Notes under the pieces: generated by a model | The model's database searches: none | Told to the model about the DNA's origin: nothing | What the model saw: only the letters and a program-made list of their open reading frames with translations | From: JBGPJM01 sp041485385 | GTDB lineage: Bacteria; Planctomycetota; Phycisphaerae; Phycisphaerales; UBA1924 | Reading direction: 5' to 3' | Assembly (NCBI GenBank): GCA_041485385.1 | Contig: JBGPJM010000013.1 | Location: 1 to 45,375 of the forward strand | Length of the DNA stretch: 45,375 nucleotides | Part shown: in pieces, positions 43,347-45,375 of the stretch | Layout of the letters: each line of letters begins with the position of its first letter | Numbering within the stretch: the first letter of the stretch is position 1 | Position numbers and translations under genes: made by a program

Positions 43347-45236
43347 CTATCGCTTGATGCTGCCGTCCTCGAGCGTGAGCTTGCCGGCCTGCTCAAACGG
43401 GTCGTCCACGCAGATCTCCGCCAGTCGTCCGGTGACCAGGACCCGGTCAGCCGAACTCAGGGCCGGCAGGGCTTCGCCGCCTTCGCGGGGCCGCAGGATG
43501 ATCAGGGCATGCTCTCCCACTGTCGAGGGCTCGACGCTCCGGAACCACAGCTCGCGCCTGTCGCCGCTGACGTGCTCGCGTTCGAAGGTGGCCTCCCAGC
43601 CGCCGGCGGGCACCTTGCCCAGGTAGTCGGCGGCCCGCTGCTCCCGCAGGTCCAGCGGCGCGCTGGCGACCGATGAGACGAGGGCCCGCGGCGTGTCTTT
43701 CCAATCCAGGACGCCCGCCAGTTCGTCGCTCCGGTACACCGTGGGGTGGAACGATGGCACGTCCACCGCCACGAAGGTGTCGTCGGCGACTGCCGGCGGA
43801 AGGTAGACGTAGGAGGTCACGGTCGGTCTGTAGACCCACGGGGTGTAGGAACTGCAGAAGCTGACGTCGACGATGGGCCGTTCGCACCAGCCGCTCGACC
43901 AGGAGCACGGCCACGGATCGCACCAGTTCGTGAATGGCGCACAGGGCCAAGGGTCATCGCACCAGGATCCGGAAAAGCCGAACGAGAAGCCGAATCCCGA
44001 GCCGAAGGTGAAGCTCGACCAGAAACGCCGGTGCGGCCGACACCACCAACGATCGTCCCAGCCACAGAACGGGCGGCGCCAGAGGTTCGACCGAGCCGAA
44101 ACGAAGAAGGCCGGGTCAACCCATGAGTCGCGGCGGAAAGTCGGGCGGAAGGGAACGAACGTGTTCCTGGGAACCGGAACGCGAGCGCCGAAGGCGAGCG
44201 CTGCGTCGCTCCTGGGTACAAAATCCTTCCTGAACCCCGTTGCCGCCGGCGTTCTGGTCGGCGCGCCAAGCCTGGGTGATGGATCAGCCAACCTCGGGTT
44301 GAACGACGGGGTCGAGGACCGTGGCGGCGGCACACCGAGGTCGGGGCTCTTCGTCTTTCCGCCCGGCGAGCCCGAGAGATCCGGGCTTGGCGTCGGCATC
44401 CTGGTCCGACCAGGGAGCGCCGGGTATTTCACGATGGGAGCCGGATCCCCCTTGATCTGACGGGTCTCAATGGGCGCCTTGGTTGCGGGTGGGATGGTCA
44501 GGGCCGGCGGTCGCTGCGAGGGCGGCGACTTCACGACCGGCGGAGCAGGAGCTGGCGAGGAGGACGTGCGCTCCGGTGGTGAGAAACGGGGCGTCGAATC
44601 GGGGCGCTTGGACGGGTCGGGCCCGGGCGCCGGCATGCTCGGGGGCGCCGTCCTTGGACTCGGGCCTGCCTGCTGCGGGGGTTTCACGCCGACGGGCGGC
44701 GTAGTCAGACGAGCAGAGGGCGGGGTCTGCCGAGATAGCGGCGTGGCCAGCCTGGGTTGCCAAGGAGTCGGTGTGGACTTCGGTGCCTGGACCGGGGGCG
44801 GCGAAGGCGGCCGCGGGGGCGGCGTGGATGGTCTCGGGACCGAAGGCGGCGGAGATGACCTCGGAGCGGGGGCTGACGGCGGAGGCATCGACCTGGGCGC
44901 GGAAGGCGGCGATTGGCGAGGGGCCGGTGCCGAAGGCATGGGCCTCGGCGACGGCGACTGACGGGATGCGGACGGCGGGGGAGATGACCTCGGGGACGGC
45001 GACGGGGATGAGGGGGCACGGGAGGGGGAGGAGGGGGGGGCGGACGGCTGCCGTGCGGGCGGCGTTCCCCTGGAGTCGTCCCTGTGACCGCTGGGGCGCT
45101 GCGCGGAGCCCTCTGCGCTGCCCAGCCCGCTCAACGCCGCGACGACGCCCGCGACGAGCATCAGCCTGCCGGGGCTACGGGCGACCGCCGCGCCGGGGGA
45201 GGTTGTCGCGAACACATTCTGAGCGCGCCGTGTCAT
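43347..45236 (-). CDS. Proline-rich secreted protein with a unique C-terminal domain
   Basis: A 629-residue exported protein. A basic N-terminus and hydrophobic segment (LMLVAGVVAALSGLGSAEGSA) form a signal peptide. Residues about 50-330 are low complexity (repeated PSAPAPRSSPPPS-like units, Ser/Pro/Arg), probably an extended cell-wall or surface spacer. Then comes an aromatic/Cys-rich stretch (RRPFCGWDDRWWCRPHRRFW, SWCDDPWPCAPFTNWCDPWPC) with Gly/Phe repeats (FGSGFGFSFGFSGS), and from about 500 a folded domain (DDTFVAVDVPSFHPTVYRSDEL, DYLGKVPAGGWEATFEREHV, ADRVLVTGRLAEICVDDPFE). No known domain is recognised. The start is ATG 45236. The last 139 bases of the window carry nothing else. Confidence 0.8.
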   Translation of the reverse strand: MTRRAQNVFATTSPGAAVARSPGRLMLVAGVVAALSGLGSAEGSAQRPSGHRDDSRGTPPARQPSAPPSSPSRAPSSPSPSPRSSPPPSASRQSPSPRPMPSAPAPRQSPPSAPRSMPPPSAPAPRSSPPPSVPRPSTPPPRPPSPPPVQAPKSTPTPWQPRLATPLSRQTPPSARLTTPPVGVKPPQQAGPSPRTAPPSMPAPGPDPSKRPDSTPRFSPPERTSSSPAPAPPVVKSPPSQRPPALTIPPATKAPIETRQIKGDPAPIVKYPALPGRTRMPTPSPDLSGSPGGKTKSPDLGVPPPRSSTPSFNPRLADPSPRLGAPTRTPAATGFRKDFVPRSDAALAFGARVPVPRNTFVPFRPTFRRDSWVDPAFFVSARSNLWRRPFCGWDDRWWCRPHRRFWSSFTFGSGFGFSFGFSGSWCDDPWPCAPFTNWCDPWPCSWSSGWCERPIVDVSFCSSYTPWVYRPTVTSYVYLPPAVADDTFVAVDVPSFHPTVYRSDELAGVLDWKDTPRALVSSVASAPLDLREQRAADYLGKVPAGGWEATFEREHVSGDRRELWFRSVEPSTVGEHALIILRPREGGEALPALSSADRVLVTGRLAEICVDDPFEQAGKLTLEDGSIKR

Positions 45237-45375
45237 GGTTTCGTCTCCGCGTGGGAGAGGTCGCTGCCGAGCGCACGACCTCCTAACGATAGCAGATTTC
45301 GCGGCCGCACGCGAGGAGCCGCTGGGGTCTTGCGCGAGCAGGAACGGGCATGTTTCTTCGCGGTCCGTGCGTATC

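Noticed and set aside
43347..45236. CRISPR-like or tandem DNA repeats in the proline-rich region
   Set aside because: Repetition is at protein level (Ser/Pro codons) without regular spacers or fixed-length units.

Overview
High-GC bacterial DNA, most likely from a planctomycete of the Phycisphaerae. Three things point there: a TIGR02999-type ECF sigma factor paired with a Ser/Thr kinase that carries a long TPR tail (16377-16964 and 13414-16359); a secreted multiheme cytochrome ending in the repeated tail motif NSQDFFDFL (23690-23810); and many secreted glycan-active and beta-helix proteins. The lineage call is inference from these signatures. No CRISPR array, transposase, integrase or rRNA was seen.

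Layout. 1-3.0 kb (minus strand): a TPR lipoprotein, an ArsR-type regulator fused to a methyltransferase domain, and adenosylhomocysteinase (cut by the window edge); an inverted repeat sits at the regulator's start. 3.0-5.2 kb: a LigD-phosphoesterase-like protein, a small hypothetical protein, an orphan peptide-type ABC ATPase and tRNA-Phe. 5.4-9.1 kb (minus): a frameshifted flavin reductase, the DUF2950/DUF3300 pair and a nitroreductase. 9.4-17.0 kb (minus): a CYTH protein, NAD-dependent DNA ligase, a secreted WWQW-motif protein, and the kinase with its sigma factor. 17.1-24.9 kb (plus): FolD, a GDSL hydrolase, TatA, a beta-helix/PA14 protein, tRNA-Met, the pentaheme cytochrome and a zinc alcohol dehydrogenase. 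25.0-27.35 kb (minus): an MFS transporter and a CBM9-like protein.

27.35-41.1 kb is a glycan-use region. A GH2 beta-mannosidase diverges from the CBM9-like gene across a perfect 22-bp palindrome. Further on, a tightly packed minus-strand operon runs GH29 alpha-L-fucosidase, GH38 alpha-mannosidase, Tat-type sugar-binding protein and two sugar permeases, with no ATPase gene. Together they suggest uptake and trimming of mannose- and fucose-containing glycans. Between the two lies a looser stretch (30.1-32.6 kb) with phased short repeats, a CcbP-like protein, a HicAB toxin-antitoxin pair and an amber-interrupted conserved gene. The window closes with a QueC-like protein lacking the PP-loop, aspartokinase and a proline-rich secreted protein.

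Three genes are broken by one event each: a +1 frameshift near 5577 and in-frame TAG codons at 32178-32180 and 41014-41016. TAG also ends apparently intact genes here (tatA, the CcbP-like gene), so general TAG recoding is unlikely; real decay or sequence error are the simplest readings. The most interesting unexplained signals are the 27349 palindrome, the inverted repeat at 2132-2155, the phased GACGAGA repeats with the related 31-nt element (30.1-30.2 and 32.5 kb), and a G-rich dispersed repeat that seems to have expanded the GH2 coding sequence.
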